64,000 bases of DNA from Bradyrhizobium sp. RD5-C2 (lineage in GTDB: Bacteria; Pseudomonadota; Alphaproteobacteria; Rhizobiales; Xanthobacteraceae). Each line of letters begins with the position of its first letter. The stretch's first letter is position 1. The translations under genes and the position numbers were made by a program. The notes under the pieces were generated by a model. That model saw only the letters and a list, made by a program, of their open reading frames with translations, was not told the origin of the DNA and made no database searches. The stretch spans positions 468,147 to 532,146 of the forward strand of contig NZ_BOVL01000020.1 in the NCBI RefSeq assembly GCF_019972155.1. Reading direction: 5' to 3'. This document shows, in pieces, positions 50,508 through 59,890 of this stretch.

Positions 50508-51770
50508 ATGAAAATAGCGGTGTTCGGACTCGGTTACGTAGGCATGACGGCGGCCGCTTGCCTCGCAAGGCAGGGACACGAAATCATCGGCGTCGACATC
50601 AGCGATGAAAAGGTCGCGATCGTCAACGCGGGCAAATCTCCAATTACGGAACCCGGCCTCGATCAACTCATAGAATCCGCCGTTCGAAAGCGCTTGCTGA
50701 GCGCGACAAAGGACGCGAGCGGGCATCTCGACGGCTGCACGTTGGCCATTGTGTGCGTGGGAACGCCCAGCGCGCCGGACGGATCTCACAACATGAGCTT
50801 CGTCGCTGAAGTGTCCCATCAGATCGCAGACCTGATCGGTCCCACTCGCACGACGGCGCTAACCGTCGTGTTTCGTTCCACGATGCGGCCCGGCACCATC
50901 GAGGATCTGGTTCTCCCGATTTTCGAAAGCGCATTGAACGGCAGGATGGAGCTCGTCGACGTCGTCTATAACCCCGAGTTCCTGCGCGAGTCGGTGGCGA
51001 TCGAAGACTTCTTCAATCCGCCGAAGATCGTGGTCGGAACAAAGGATGGGGAACGGTGCCCGGTCCTTGACGAGTTGAACGCGGGCATCGCGGCGCCTGT
51101 CTTCTACACCACCTATCGTACGGCCGAGATGACGAAATTCGTCGACAACTCGTTCCACGCAGTCAAGATTGCCTTTGCCAACGAAGTGGGTCGCGTCTGC
51201 GACAAGCTCGGCATCAGCGCGGCCACCGTTCACAAGATTTTCGTGTCTGACACCAAACTCAACGTTTCACCGTACTATTTGAGGCCGGGCGGCGCATTCG
51301 GCGGCTCCTGCCTGCCCAAGGACGTTCGCGCGCTCCAATACATCGCAAGCGATGTCGGGGCGCATACCTGGCTCGTGGATTCGGTGCTCAGATCGAACGA
51401 CGAGCACAAGAATTTCCTGTTTGAGAATTGCCTGAAAGCGGTCCCGCCCGGCGGACGGGTACTGATGCTGGGACTCGCCTTCAAGGAGAACAGCGACGAT
51501 CTTCGCGAGAGTCCCAATATCGACCTGGCTCGCAAATTCCTCCGGCTGCACATCGGCCTGTCGATCTACGATCCACACGTCGAGCCGTCGAAACTGCTGG
51601 GGCAGAACCTCGGCTATGCGTTCGCCAATTTGCCCGCCCTTCGCAAATTGCTGATCGCAAAGTCCGCCGCCGAATCGGAACTATTCGACCTCGTCATCGA
51701 TACCCGAGGGTGGGCGAAGCAAATGGCGCTGAATGCAAAACGGGTCATTGATGTCAACACTCTCTCATGA
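50508..51770 (+). CDS. Nucleotide-sugar 6-dehydrogenase, GDP-mannose dehydrogenase-like
   Basis: This 420-residue enzyme of the UDP-glucose/GDP-mannose dehydrogenase family starts with a Rossmann fold (MKIAVFGLGYVGMTAAACLA). It has CVGTPSAPDG, YNPEFLRESVAIEDFFNPP, EMTKFVDNSFHAVKIAFANE, the catalytic Cys in FGGSCLPKDVRAL, and DDLRESPNIDLA. The FLRES (not FLREG) and KLNVSPYYLRPG patterns point to the AlgD-type GDP-mannose 6-dehydrogenase branch rather than UDP-glucose dehydrogenase. It would oxidise the sugar at C6 in two NAD-dependent steps to give a uronic acid donor such as GDP-mannuronate. Confidence 0.88.
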   Translation: MKIAVFGLGYVGMTAAACLARQGHEIIGVDISDEKVAIVNAGKSPITEPGLDQLIESAVRKRLLSATKDASGHLDGCTLAIVCVGTPSAPDGSHNMSFVAEVSHQIADLIGPTRTTALTVVFRSTMRPGTIEDLVLPIFESALNGRMELVDVVYNPEFLRESVAIEDFFNPPKIVVGTKDGERCPVLDELNAGIAAPVFYTTYRTAEMTKFVDNSFHAVKIAFANEVGRVCDKLGISAATVHKIFVSDTKLNVSPYYLRPGGAFGGSCLPKDVRALQYIASDVGAHTWLVDSVLRSNDEHKNFLFENCLKAVPPGGRVLMLGLAFKENSDDLRESPNIDLARKFLRLHIGLSIYDPHVEPSKLLGQNLGYAFANLPALRKLLIAKSAAESELFDLVIDTRGWAKQMALNAKRVIDVNTLS

Positions 51771-53010
51771 CGACATCGTTGTGCACGAATCCGAGCAAGC
51801 GGGCGTTGGCTCGGTTCGCGGCCGGGTCCTGATCATCGTCGAAAATCTTCCAGTCCCGTTCGATGTCCGAGTGTGGGCGGAAGCGACCACGTTAGCGCGG
51901 CATGGCTACGAGGTGTCCGTGATTTGTCCCAAGGGACCGGGCGCAACGGCCTCGTTTGAGATGCTCGAGGGAATCGCGGTCTATCGCCATTGGATGCCTG
52001 CGGAAGGTCGCGGGGTGCTGGGTTACGTCATAGAGTACAGCGTGGCGTTGTTCTGGGAATTCGTGCTGAGCCTGAAAGTTCTGGCAACGCGAGGATTTGA
52101 CGTCATCCACGCGTGCAATCCTCCCGATCTCATCTTCATCGTCGGTGCATTTCATAAAATTCTGTTCGGGAAGTCGTTTGTTTTCGATCACCACGACGTT
52201 AATCCCGAACTCTACGAGGCGAAGTTTGGACGCCGTGGCTTTCTTTGGCGCGTCATGGTTCTACTTGAACGCGTCACATTCGCGCTGTCGGACGTATCGA
52301 TCGCGACCAACCAATCGTATCGCACCATTGCGATTGAACGGGGCCGAATGAGCCCGGATCGTGTGTTCGTCGTGCGCTCCGCTCCGAATGTCTCCCGCGT
52401 TCGCTCACTTCCACCGGACCCTGCCTGGAAGAAGGGGCGAAAGTATCTTGTCGGATATGTGGGTGTTATCGCGCGACAGGAGGGGCTCGACCTGCTGCTT
52501 GATTCAATCAGGCACATCCGTGCGACACGGAACCGCGATGATATCCAGTTCGTGATCGTCGGAGGCGGACGGGAACTGGAGGAGCTCAAGACGCTTGCGA
52601 TGGCGCTCGGACTGGACGACGTGGTCACGTTCACCGGCCGTGTCGATGACGACACGCTATTCACCATCCTGTCGACGGCCGACGTCTGTGTGAATCCGGA
52701 CCGCCCTAGCACCATGAACGACATATCGACGATGCACAAGATCATGGAGTACATGACGTTGGGCAAGCCGATCGTCCAATTCGACCTCACAGAAGGCCGC
52801 TTTTCGGCGGGAGACGCATCGCTGTACGTGCCGAATGCGGACACCGCCGAGTTCGGCGACAAGATACTGGAGCTTTTGGCAGATCCGGCGCGGCGCGAAG
52901 CCATGGGCGCATTCGGTCGGGAACGAATTAGTGGCGAACTCGCCTGGCATCATGCATCGACGAAGCTTTTGGCGGCTTATGAGAGAGTATTCAAACTGAG
53001 AGACAAATGA
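51751..53010 (+). CDS. Glycosyltransferase family 4-like
   Basis: This 419-residue GT-B enzyme has RVLIIVENLPVPFDVRVWAEA at the N-terminus, FDVIHACNPPDLIF, FDHHDVNPELYEAKFGRRGF, GYVGVIARQEGLDLL for donor binding, and KIMEYMTLGKPIVQFD near the end. The last Glu of the usual EX7E pair is retained (MEYM), while the first is replaced in a NPDRPSTMNDIST stretch. The pattern is that of the WbuB-like GT4 group. ATG 51751 lies within the end of the dehydrogenase gene (20-bp overlap), so the two are coupled. It may transfer the uronic acid made by that enzyme. Confidence 0.88.
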   Translation: MSTLSHDDIVVHESEQAGVGSVRGRVLIIVENLPVPFDVRVWAEATTLARHGYEVSVICPKGPGATASFEMLEGIAVYRHWMPAEGRGVLGYVIEYSVALFWEFVLSLKVLATRGFDVIHACNPPDLIFIVGAFHKILFGKSFVFDHHDVNPELYEAKFGRRGFLWRVMVLLERVTFALSDVSIATNQSYRTIAIERGRMSPDRVFVVRSAPNVSRVRSLPPDPAWKKGRKYLVGYVGVIARQEGLDLLLDSIRHIRATRNRDDIQFVIVGGGRELEELKTLAMALGLDDVVTFTGRVDDDTLFTILSTADVCVNPDRPSTMNDISTMHKIMEYMTLGKPIVQFDLTEGRFSAGDASLYVPNADTAEFGDKILELLADPARREAMGAFGRERISGELAWHHASTKLLAAYERVFKLRDK

Positions 53011-53091
53011 GGATAGCAACCTATCCTCTTCGTATTTCAGCAGACGCCGAATCCCCGTTATCAGATGGCCGGTGACGTTGCGCACCGTGGG

Positions 53092-54000
53092 TCACGGTCG
53101 CTCCGACGATACAGGCGTTAACGACCCGGTCGTTATCATCACATTTCGGTAGTTGACCGCAACGGTCTCGGGCGCCGACGACCGATAGATTCCGAACTCC
53201 CAATTGGTGCCGACCCCAAAACCCAGGGGCCCGCTGTAATTCACGACCGGTGCCCCACCGATCCAGACCTTCAGGTAGCCGGTCGGGTCGTTCGAGAATT
53301 GGGCCTGCACTTTCACGTCGTGATACTTGCCGGTCACGATCGGGTTGGGGTCAGTCCAGAGTGTCTTGGTGACGACGAAGCCTGCGCCGTTGCTCGGGTT
53401 CTTGCCCGGCGGGCAGTAGCGCACAAGCACCTGCAGGCGATCGCCCTGCAGGTTCAGCGCGACCGGAGGAGAGGTTCCGACGCCCGAGGCGTCGTCGTCG
53501 TTGTGCCACTGTCCGACGATGAACCAACCGGTCGCGCTGTTGACGAGCGCCCTGTTGCTGCCGTTCGGCTCCACCATGAGCTGGTAGGTGAGCGTGATGG
53601 GCGTGGCGGCGGGATAGGTCACGGTGGAATTGATCTCGGAACGATCCACGGACGCGCTGTCGTACCAAGCATGGTCGCCCTTGCGGACCTCGAAGCGCAG
53701 GGTTTGGGGGTCGGGATTGGTCAGACTATAGCTCTGGTCTGCAACGTGAACGCCGTAGCTCACGTCGCCGATCCGAAAGCGGGTTCGCGGCTTACCGGAG
53801 AATGAGCTGATCGACGAAACAGCCGCTCTGCTGGTTGCTGTATTCCCATCGGTGCCGGCAGCACTGTAGGCCTCGGCGGACGGGCCCTCAGCCAACAGCC
53901 ATCTCTGACCATCTGCATTGGCAATGCTCGATGTCGATCCATTGGAGGTTTCCGCCACACTTCCAGTCAACGCAAAGATGAGGGGTAAAACTATTCTCAT
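53092..54000 (-). CDS. Secreted polysaccharide lyase-like protein (third paralogue)
   Basis: This 302-residue protein has an N-terminal signal peptide (MRIVLPLIFALTGSVAE) and a short spacer, then the same lyase-like domain as the two type I candidates (about residues 65-295: LRFEVRKGDHAWYDSASVDR, GWFIVGQWHND, LWTDPNPIVTGKYHDVKVQ, NWEFGIYRSSAPETVAVNYR). It stops right after the domain, with no linker and no secretion tail. It should therefore leave by the Sec route to the periplasm. It lies between two glycosyltransferase genes, so cleavage of polymer in the periplasm during export is plausible. It is clearly diverged from copies 1 and 2 at DNA level. Confidence 0.82.
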   Translation of the reverse strand: MRIVLPLIFALTGSVAETSNGSTSSIANADGQRWLLAEGPSAEAYSAAGTDGNTATSRAAVSSISSFSGKPRTRFRIGDVSYGVHVADQSYSLTNPDPQTLRFEVRKGDHAWYDSASVDRSEINSTVTYPAATPITLTYQLMVEPNGSNRALVNSATGWFIVGQWHNDDDASGVGTSPPVALNLQGDRLQVLVRYCPPGKNPSNGAGFVVTKTLWTDPNPIVTGKYHDVKVQAQFSNDPTGYLKVWIGGAPVVNYSGPLGFGVGTNWEFGIYRSSAPETVAVNYRNVMITTGSLTPVSSERP

Positions 54001-54210
54001 TGCCCATCCCTATTCGGTCCCGCGACCGCCGCAAAATGCGCGGCCGGATACAAGGGTAACCCATTCAAATCTCGATGCAATTTATCGAGGGGCTCAATCG
54101 ACGGAAAATAAGGACTACCGCCAGGCGTCCGCTCGGGAAGAACGCATGATCAGCTAGCATCGCGGCGCGAAGCCCTGCGGCCAGCGAGTCTGCCTCGCCG
54201 GCGGTTCACG

Positions 54211-55398
54211 CTACATGGCAGTGGTGCCGACGGGACCCTTGTCTCGCTTGTTGACGCCGCCCAGGTGCCTCGACTTGGCGACAAGGGGTGTCAAAGCCGC
54301 CATCAACTCGTGAGTCTTCACCATCGGGGAATGATTTGCTTTGACATAGATCTGGCATCGCCGACTGAGCGCGTCGTATTCACCCGCGGCCATGTTCCAA
54401 ATCTCACTCACAGATCTTGAAAGCATCAACTCGTCTTCGACCGAGGCGCCGAGAGCATGACGCTCGACAATCGCGTCCGGATCAACATGCCGGCGCGTCA
54501 CGATGGGTGCGCCGACAGCGAGCGCCTCCAGAAATGCGTTTGAGAAGCCCTCGAAATCCGACGTACAGAGAAGCATTGTCGCTTCTGACAGAAATTGTTG
54601 AACATCGGCCCGCCGCACGTAGCCAACCAATTCCACGTTCGGCAGCTGACGCAAGCCATCCAAGGCATCCCGCGTCGATTGATCGGTATTGGGCGACGTC
54701 ATCCCCGCCACGCGAAAGTTGACGGCCGGCAACGCCTTGGCGATCCGAAAAAGCAACGGCAGATTCTTCGGATAGCGGAAGACACCGAGCCAGGCAACGT
54801 ATCCGCGTTTCGCGCGCGGCAAAGGAGCGGACGCGTCCTCTGCTATCGCAAACGGATTATGAAGGACATGGATTGGCTTGTCCGGAAAAAGCGCGGCCAA
54901 CTTTCCGCGCTGATACTCATTCTGACAGAGAAATCCGGCAGTGCGATGCCGGGCCCACGAGTACGATATCCATTCATGAGCCGGAAGGAGCGCCTTGCAA
55001 CGCTCATCGACATCGATGTCGCTTACAACGCGATAAACGAACGGAACCTTCAGTTGGTCGGCGACGAACGCCATGATGGCGGTATGTATCCCGCATACTC
55101 CCTGGACCAGGATGTCCGGCTGGTAGCTGCGGGCGGCCGCCAATACTTTCGGGATATACGAATAGAAATACTTCGCGACCCGAATCCCACGAGCAGGATC
55201 ATAAGTTTCGATGAGCTTGATCTCCTGTCCGGAACCTACATGCTCCAGCGCCCCCTTCCAGGTGAGGACGGCGGTCTCATGACCGACGTTCTGGAGCGCA
55301 CGAAGCCACACTGCGAGCTCGATCGCCCAACCACCAATCGGGTAGTTTTCATCTTTCATCAGATAGGGGATGGAAAAATCCATCGAGAGAATACGCAC
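54211..55398 (-). CDS. Glycosyltransferase family 4-like
   Basis: This 395-residue GT-B enzyme starts at a GTG (MRILSMDFSIPYLMKDENYP) and contains PIGGWAIELAVWLRAL, PDILVQGVCGIHTAIMAF, VLHNPFAIA, VAWLGVFRYPKNLPLLF for the donor domain, and CTSDFEGFSNAFLEALAVGAPIV with the EX7E pair. It is a complete inverting or retaining sugar transferase of the GT4 type. It reads leftward and stands between the secreted lyase and a methyltransferase-like gene. Substrate unknown. Confidence 0.86.
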   Translation of the reverse strand: MRILSMDFSIPYLMKDENYPIGGWAIELAVWLRALQNVGHETAVLTWKGALEHVGSGQEIKLIETYDPARGIRVAKYFYSYIPKVLAAARSYQPDILVQGVCGIHTAIMAFVADQLKVPFVYRVVSDIDVDERCKALLPAHEWISYSWARHRTAGFLCQNEYQRGKLAALFPDKPIHVLHNPFAIAEDASAPLPRAKRGYVAWLGVFRYPKNLPLLFRIAKALPAVNFRVAGMTSPNTDQSTRDALDGLRQLPNVELVGYVRRADVQQFLSEATMLLCTSDFEGFSNAFLEALAVGAPIVTRRHVDPDAIVERHALGASVEDELMLSRSVSEIWNMAAGEYDALSRRCQIYVKANHSPMVKTHELMAALTPLVAKSRHLGGVNKRDKGPVGTTAM

Positions 55399-55539
55399 CC
55401 GACACCTCGTGCTTAATGGGACCGCGCCATGAAGAGAAGCTCCGCGACGCCTAACCCGCGAACTCGGGGCGTAGAGCTTCTCGGTTCGTGTAGCGAAGGA
55501 GCGAGCGTTGCCTTCACCGGGGAGCTCGATCGTCCCGTA

Positions 55540-56427
55540 TCAAACCGACAATACGATACGCTCAATCTCACTTCCCTCCCGAAGCTTGGCTACCGTCTCA
55601 AATCTGTTTGCGCCGCTAAGCTGGAAGAGCGTGCCGTGATTGGTGCCGTTCAAAAGCGTTCGATTCACAATGAGGAACGAACCGGCACCGACCAGGCGAT
55701 CCCTCAGGTTGCCGACCGCGCCGCGCAACTGCGCCTCGTTGAAATAGCCGTGATTGAGCAGATTTGACACGCGGATCGCGTTGAACCGGCCGCGTAGATG
55801 AGCAGGGTTAGGCGCCAGAATGTCATCCTCGGCAAAGCTCAACCGCGCATCGTCGCGGGCATGCGGGTTCACCAGAAGGACATCTTTCACCCCTTCCCGC
55901 GTGTTCGTCAGGGGCAGCAGCACACCTGCAAGTGTGTTCAGCGCAGCGACCACAAATCCGGTGCCCTTGAGAAAATCTCGGGGACCATTCAGGTACCAGC
56001 GCACCGGACGATCGGCAACGATATGCTGAAGCACCTTGCCGTCGCGATCGAGAAGGACCTCATATCCTGGCAACAGCCGCACGAGGCTCCCGCGCATGCA
56101 CAGATCTGTCGCCAGGATATTCGCCTCGATGCCGGCGCGCGTCAGGGCATCCGCCCATTCGACGGAGGAGATTCCTGATGATACGCCGACGTCCATGATC
56201 TGGCTCGGCTTGCTACCAAGTTTCTTCCACTCATCGATAACGAGCTTATTGAGATCATCAAGGCGATGATGATCGGTGGTCTTATAGGTGCCGTTCCGCA
56301 GCCGGATCGAGGCAAAGAACGCCGCCTCCTGTGTTTGCGTAAACGCATCACCTTCCGTCAGAAAATTCCTTGCATTCAAAACCACGCCGCCCCCAAAACC
56401 TCCGGAGAAGCGCATCAGGACCGTCAT
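55540..56427 (-). CDS. Predicted class I SAM-dependent methyltransferase
   Basis: This is a roughly 295-residue protein. A methyltransferase-like motif I is visible as SQIMDVGVSSGISSVEWADA. It is followed by NILATDLCMRG, and later FNAIRVSNLLNHGYF, where motif IV would stand. ATG 56427 is chosen for a GAGGG site; an open frame that runs on to 57171 is a shadow of the divergent hydrolase. It could methylate a sugar or lipid in the polysaccharide locus. The fold call is moderate and no subfamily was recognised; the segment between motifs (RPVRWYLNGPRDFLKGTGFV) is unusual. Confidence 0.65.
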   Translation of the reverse strand: MTVLMRFSGGFGGGVVLNARNFLTEGDAFTQTQEAAFFASIRLRNGTYKTTDHHRLDDLNKLVIDEWKKLGSKPSQIMDVGVSSGISSVEWADALTRAGIEANILATDLCMRGSLVRLLPGYEVLLDRDGKVLQHIVADRPVRWYLNGPRDFLKGTGFVVAALNTLAGVLLPLTNTREGVKDVLLVNPHARDDARLSFAEDDILAPNPAHLRGRFNAIRVSNLLNHGYFNEAQLRGAVGNLRDRLVGAGSFLIVNRTLLNGTNHGTLFQLSGANRFETVAKLREGSEIERIVLSV

Positions 56428-56805
56428 ATACTGCACCCTCTGCTCGGCTCGTCTCTCGGGATCGCTCGAACTCAATCGATTGAAGGCACACTGCTCCTGG
56501 TGTGCCCCGTTTCTCGCGATCACAAGCATAATCTTTTGGGTCGATACGCGGCTCGACCCTTTCGGATTACCCATTCTCGATCGCCGCAAAAGCCGGGCCA
56601 GCCGGCTCCGAATGCGCCGACCAAGGAGAGTTCTGCAGCCGTCAGGAAAGGGCTTGTCTAGCTGCACAAGCAGCGTACGGCGGCGGATTGCACCGGCAGA
56701 GGCGGCGGCTCCAGCGGTTGACAACGTCCCTACCGGAAGGGCCGCCGTCTTGCTAGAAATCCTCGCATGGTCCAATCCACCGGCCGCCCGCGGAGCTCCC
56801 CGTCG
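56428..56805. other. Divergent intergenic region
   Basis: A 378-bp gap between the methyltransferase and serine hydrolase genes, which point away from each other. It should hold both promoters; no clear -35/-10 pair was assigned. Confidence 0.45.
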
Positions 56806-58065
56806 ATGATTCTCAACGTCGGCCGTATCGCGTTGCTCGTCGTCATAGGAAGCATTGCAACCCTCCCGGCTTCGCGTGCACAGAACGGCGCGACCCCGGG
56901 CCGCAGCGGCGACTTTGAACGGCGCATGCAGCGTATCGTGAATGGACTGCGGGCCGACACCGCAGCCGCACCTCCGATGAAACTGGCTGACCGGATGAAC
57001 GACCTGCACGTTCCTGGCGTCAGCATCGCAGTGGTTCACGGCGGCGTAGTCGAAGCTCGGGGGTTCGGGGTTGCCACCATTGGTGGTCCGCCTATAACGC
57101 CTGAAACTTTGTTCCAGGCAGCGTCGATCAGCAAACCGGTTACTGCCGTAGCGGCGCTCGCATTGGTTCAAGCCGCCAAGCTCGATCTCGATGGCGACGT
57201 CAATCTATCCCTTAAGACCTGGAAGCTCCCTGTCAACTCGTTCACCGATCAATCGAAGGTTACACTTCGAAGACTGCTGAATCATTCGGCTGGTATAACC
57301 GTGCCATATTTTCCGGGATATCCTGCAGGCGCACCGATTCCGTCACTTAGCGACGTTCTCAATGGCGCCTCACTGTTGTGTCGCGACCTAACCCGGTTCC
57401 AGCCGTCAGCGCACGATTGGTTTGCACGATGCGGTTCTGCCAATACCGCGCCTGTCGTTGTCGATCACGAGCCCGGCACACGGTTCGAGTACTCCAGCGG
57501 CGCCTATACCATCGTTCAGCAGCTGCTCATTGACGTGACCGGCACACCGTTTCCAAAACTGCTTGAAGACCTCGTCCTCAAGCCGTTCGGGATGACCCAC
57601 AGCAGTTTCCTACAGCCGCTGCCCAAAAATGACACTCCAATGGCCGCGACACCCTACCGAGCGACCGGGGAGCCGGTGCCGGGCGGCCCGCATGTCTATC
57701 CCGAGCTGGCTGCCGCAGGATTGTGGACGACACCGACTGACGTTGCACATTTTGCGCTCGGTGTGGTCCGCGCCTGGACCGGTCGAGATGCTCCCGTGCT
57801 GTCCCGGGCTACAGCTCTCCAAATGCTCACACCCGGCCTTGGCAACTACGGCCTTGGTCCGATTGTACTGGGAGTTGCCCCGCATCGACGAATTTTACAT
57901 GCCGGCGTCAACGATGGCTTCGTCAGCTTGATGACGATGTTTGAAAATGGAGATGGCGCTGTCATCATGACGAACGGAGATCAAGGCGGAGAACTGGCCA
58001 ACGAAATCATGCGCGGTATCGCGACCGAATACGATTGGCCGGATGGCCAGCCGAAGGCCCACTGA
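56806..58065 (+). CDS. Serine hydrolase, class C beta-lactamase / esterase-like
   Basis: This 419-residue exported protein has a signal peptide (LNVGRIALLVVIGSIATLPASRA) and a penicillin-binding fold. The SxxK nucleophile is in QAASISKPVTAVAAL, the YxS/N motif in YSSGAYTIVQQL, and the third motif is HAGVNDG in place of KTG. These features mark the beta-lactamase-related esterases and D-aminopeptidases rather than true resistance enzymes. Start 56806 leaves a normal signal peptide. It is flanked by polysaccharide genes and could remove ester groups from the polymer or be unrelated. Location: periplasm. Confidence 0.85.
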   Translation: MILNVGRIALLVVIGSIATLPASRAQNGATPGRSGDFERRMQRIVNGLRADTAAAPPMKLADRMNDLHVPGVSIAVVHGGVVEARGFGVATIGGPPITPETLFQAASISKPVTAVAALALVQAAKLDLDGDVNLSLKTWKLPVNSFTDQSKVTLRRLLNHSAGITVPYFPGYPAGAPIPSLSDVLNGASLLCRDLTRFQPSAHDWFARCGSANTAPVVVDHEPGTRFEYSSGAYTIVQQLLIDVTGTPFPKLLEDLVLKPFGMTHSSFLQPLPKNDTPMAATPYRATGEPVPGGPHVYPELAAAGLWTTPTDVAHFALGVVRAWTGRDAPVLSRATALQMLTPGLGNYGLGPIVLGVAPHRRILHAGVNDGFVSLMTMFENGDGAVIMTNGDQGGELANEIMRGIATEYDWPDGQPKAH

Positions 58066-58164
58066 CGAGTGGAGCTCCTGCCGTGGCTCGTCACTGAGCT
58101 TCGTTGGCCGTCGCGTCCTCGCGCTGATATTCAGGTAACCCCGCACAATGCGGATCACCTTCCG

Positions 58165-59619
58165 TTACGCCCCGAGAACTCCCCATTCCCTCCGCACCTC
58201 AGCCAGCGTTCGATAGTATCCGGTCACAAACAACATCGCCGCATAACACACCAGAACCGCAGCCGGACCAACCACCGCAGCGACTGGAACCGGCGCTTGC
58301 AGCAGATCAAACGAAAACCGCACCAGCATTGCCGCCAACACCGAAGCGACCAGAATTAGTCCAAGGTTCTTCCAATCCTGCAACCTTGCGATCGGAGTGT
58401 TCATGACCTTTGAAAGTCTTCTCAGAAACAGAATATACACAACGAAGGTTGTGAGTACCGACCCGATCGCCGCCCCTGGCAAACCGTAGTACCAGACGCC
58501 GGCCAGGCTCGTTAGCACGGCAAATGGAAGGATCGCAGCTTCATAGCGCATGTTGGCCGAACCCTGTCCGAACACGTTGAGCAGGGTGGTAATCTCGGTC
58601 GAGATCAATGTCTGAATCAGATAGATGCGCAGCACTGGCGCGCCACTCACGTACTCCTTCGTAAACAGAAACTGAATGACTTCTTCCGCAAAGACGAACA
58701 ATGCAGCGATAGCGGGGAACATGACCGCACTAATGATCACGTTGCCCTGATTGTTCAGCCGCAACAGGTCTTCGTGGCGACCCAATGAATGGAAATGACT
58801 CATCTTCGGCAAGAGCAAATTCCCCAGCCCGCCCCTCAAGACTTCGAACGGCATAAGGAGCATGGTTGCGATTGAAAAAATGCCGAACATGCCCGACGAA
58901 AACATCGTCGCGACAATCCAAAGTTCCGCCTGTTTCCGCACACTCCACAGCAGGCCGGCCACACCGAACGGAAGGGCGTAGCGGAGCTGCGCGCGGAACC
59001 GCTCCTTCTCAATTGGAAACAGTCGAATGCCGCAGTAGCGCGCAATGAAGACGGCAAGAAGTACTACGCGCACGCTGGCAGCAATCAAAGCCGCGATTAA
59101 CACTTCTTCAAATCGATGGAAAACGACGGCTGCGGAAATTATCAGCGCAGCTCTCAGCACGGATGAAGCCAGGATTGCTTGCGCTTGCCAGCGGATTCGC
59201 CCCACGGCGTTGGGCAGCACGTCCAGCAACAGGCCCAGATTCCAGACGAACAGGAACAGCACCAGCAACAACCCGTGGTCGTGCAGCAGATCCTTCATGC
59301 CCGATGGAAGAACGTGACGAAAGGAAAAAATCAGAAGCACCGCAACCATCGTTGCGGCGAGCAAGAATAGGACCGTCTGCCCAACGTAAACCCGCCGTCC
59401 CTCTGCATCCAGCCGGACAAAAAAGAAGAGCAAGCTCCGGGGCATGTTGAAGGAGAACAACAGGGCCACCGTCGTTACCAGCAGCCAGAACAGCCGATAT
59501 TCGCCAAACGCGGTGGGGCCAATCGTTCGCACCAGGACGATCGGCGTCAACAGCATGATGACTTGCTCGGTGTACTGTGCAGCCGAGAGCGCAATTCCTT
59601 GACGCAAGATGGATGCCAT
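58165..59619 (-). CDS. Polysaccharide flippase (Wzx/MATE-like, oligosaccharide transporter)
   Basis: This 484-residue integral membrane protein has about 12-14 hydrophobic helices through its length (VIMLLTPIVLVRTIGPTAFG, LLVLFLFVWNLGLLLDV, AVLTSLAGVWYYGLPGAAIG and others) and short polar loops. The N-terminal GPTAFGEYRLFWL segment is typical of the polysaccharide transporter family. It would flip the undecaprenyl-linked repeat unit to the periplasmic face. The gene is convergent with the serine hydrolase and upstream of no obvious operon partner. Confidence 0.86.
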   Translation of the reverse strand: MASILRQGIALSAAQYTEQVIMLLTPIVLVRTIGPTAFGEYRLFWLLVTTVALLFSFNMPRSLLFFFVRLDAEGRRVYVGQTVLFLLAATMVAVLLIFSFRHVLPSGMKDLLHDHGLLLVLFLFVWNLGLLLDVLPNAVGRIRWQAQAILASSVLRAALIISAAVVFHRFEEVLIAALIAASVRVVLLAVFIARYCGIRLFPIEKERFRAQLRYALPFGVAGLLWSVRKQAELWIVATMFSSGMFGIFSIATMLLMPFEVLRGGLGNLLLPKMSHFHSLGRHEDLLRLNNQGNVIISAVMFPAIAALFVFAEEVIQFLFTKEYVSGAPVLRIYLIQTLISTEITTLLNVFGQGSANMRYEAAILPFAVLTSLAGVWYYGLPGAAIGSVLTTFVVYILFLRRLSKVMNTPIARLQDWKNLGLILVASVLAAMLVRFSFDLLQAPVPVAAVVGPAAVLVCYAAMLFVTGYYRTLAEVRREWGVLGA

Positions 59620-59890
59620 GGGTCAGCGACCTCGCGACGGCGTCAGCAACCGAACGCCCAAATTGAGGTTTGCGTACCTTCCAAGAACACGATCAAAAAT
59701 CACCGATGGACTCCAGAAACACAGGACAGGACGACAATCCCACAAAGCGAACAAGGGCCCGATGCCAATTGGCTTGCGCACGCCTCACCTCTCTTGAGCC
59801 ACTTCCGGTCAATCTCGTATGACCAATCAATGCATCATATTGTCGAACCGTGGGCGTTGAACCGACAATAAACTATCAATGCCCCCTCGG

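Noticed and set aside
56428..57171. N-terminal extension of the methyltransferase frame
   Set aside because: Runs through the divergent hydrolase gene; low-complexity Arg-rich sequence; a good ribosome site exists at 56427.
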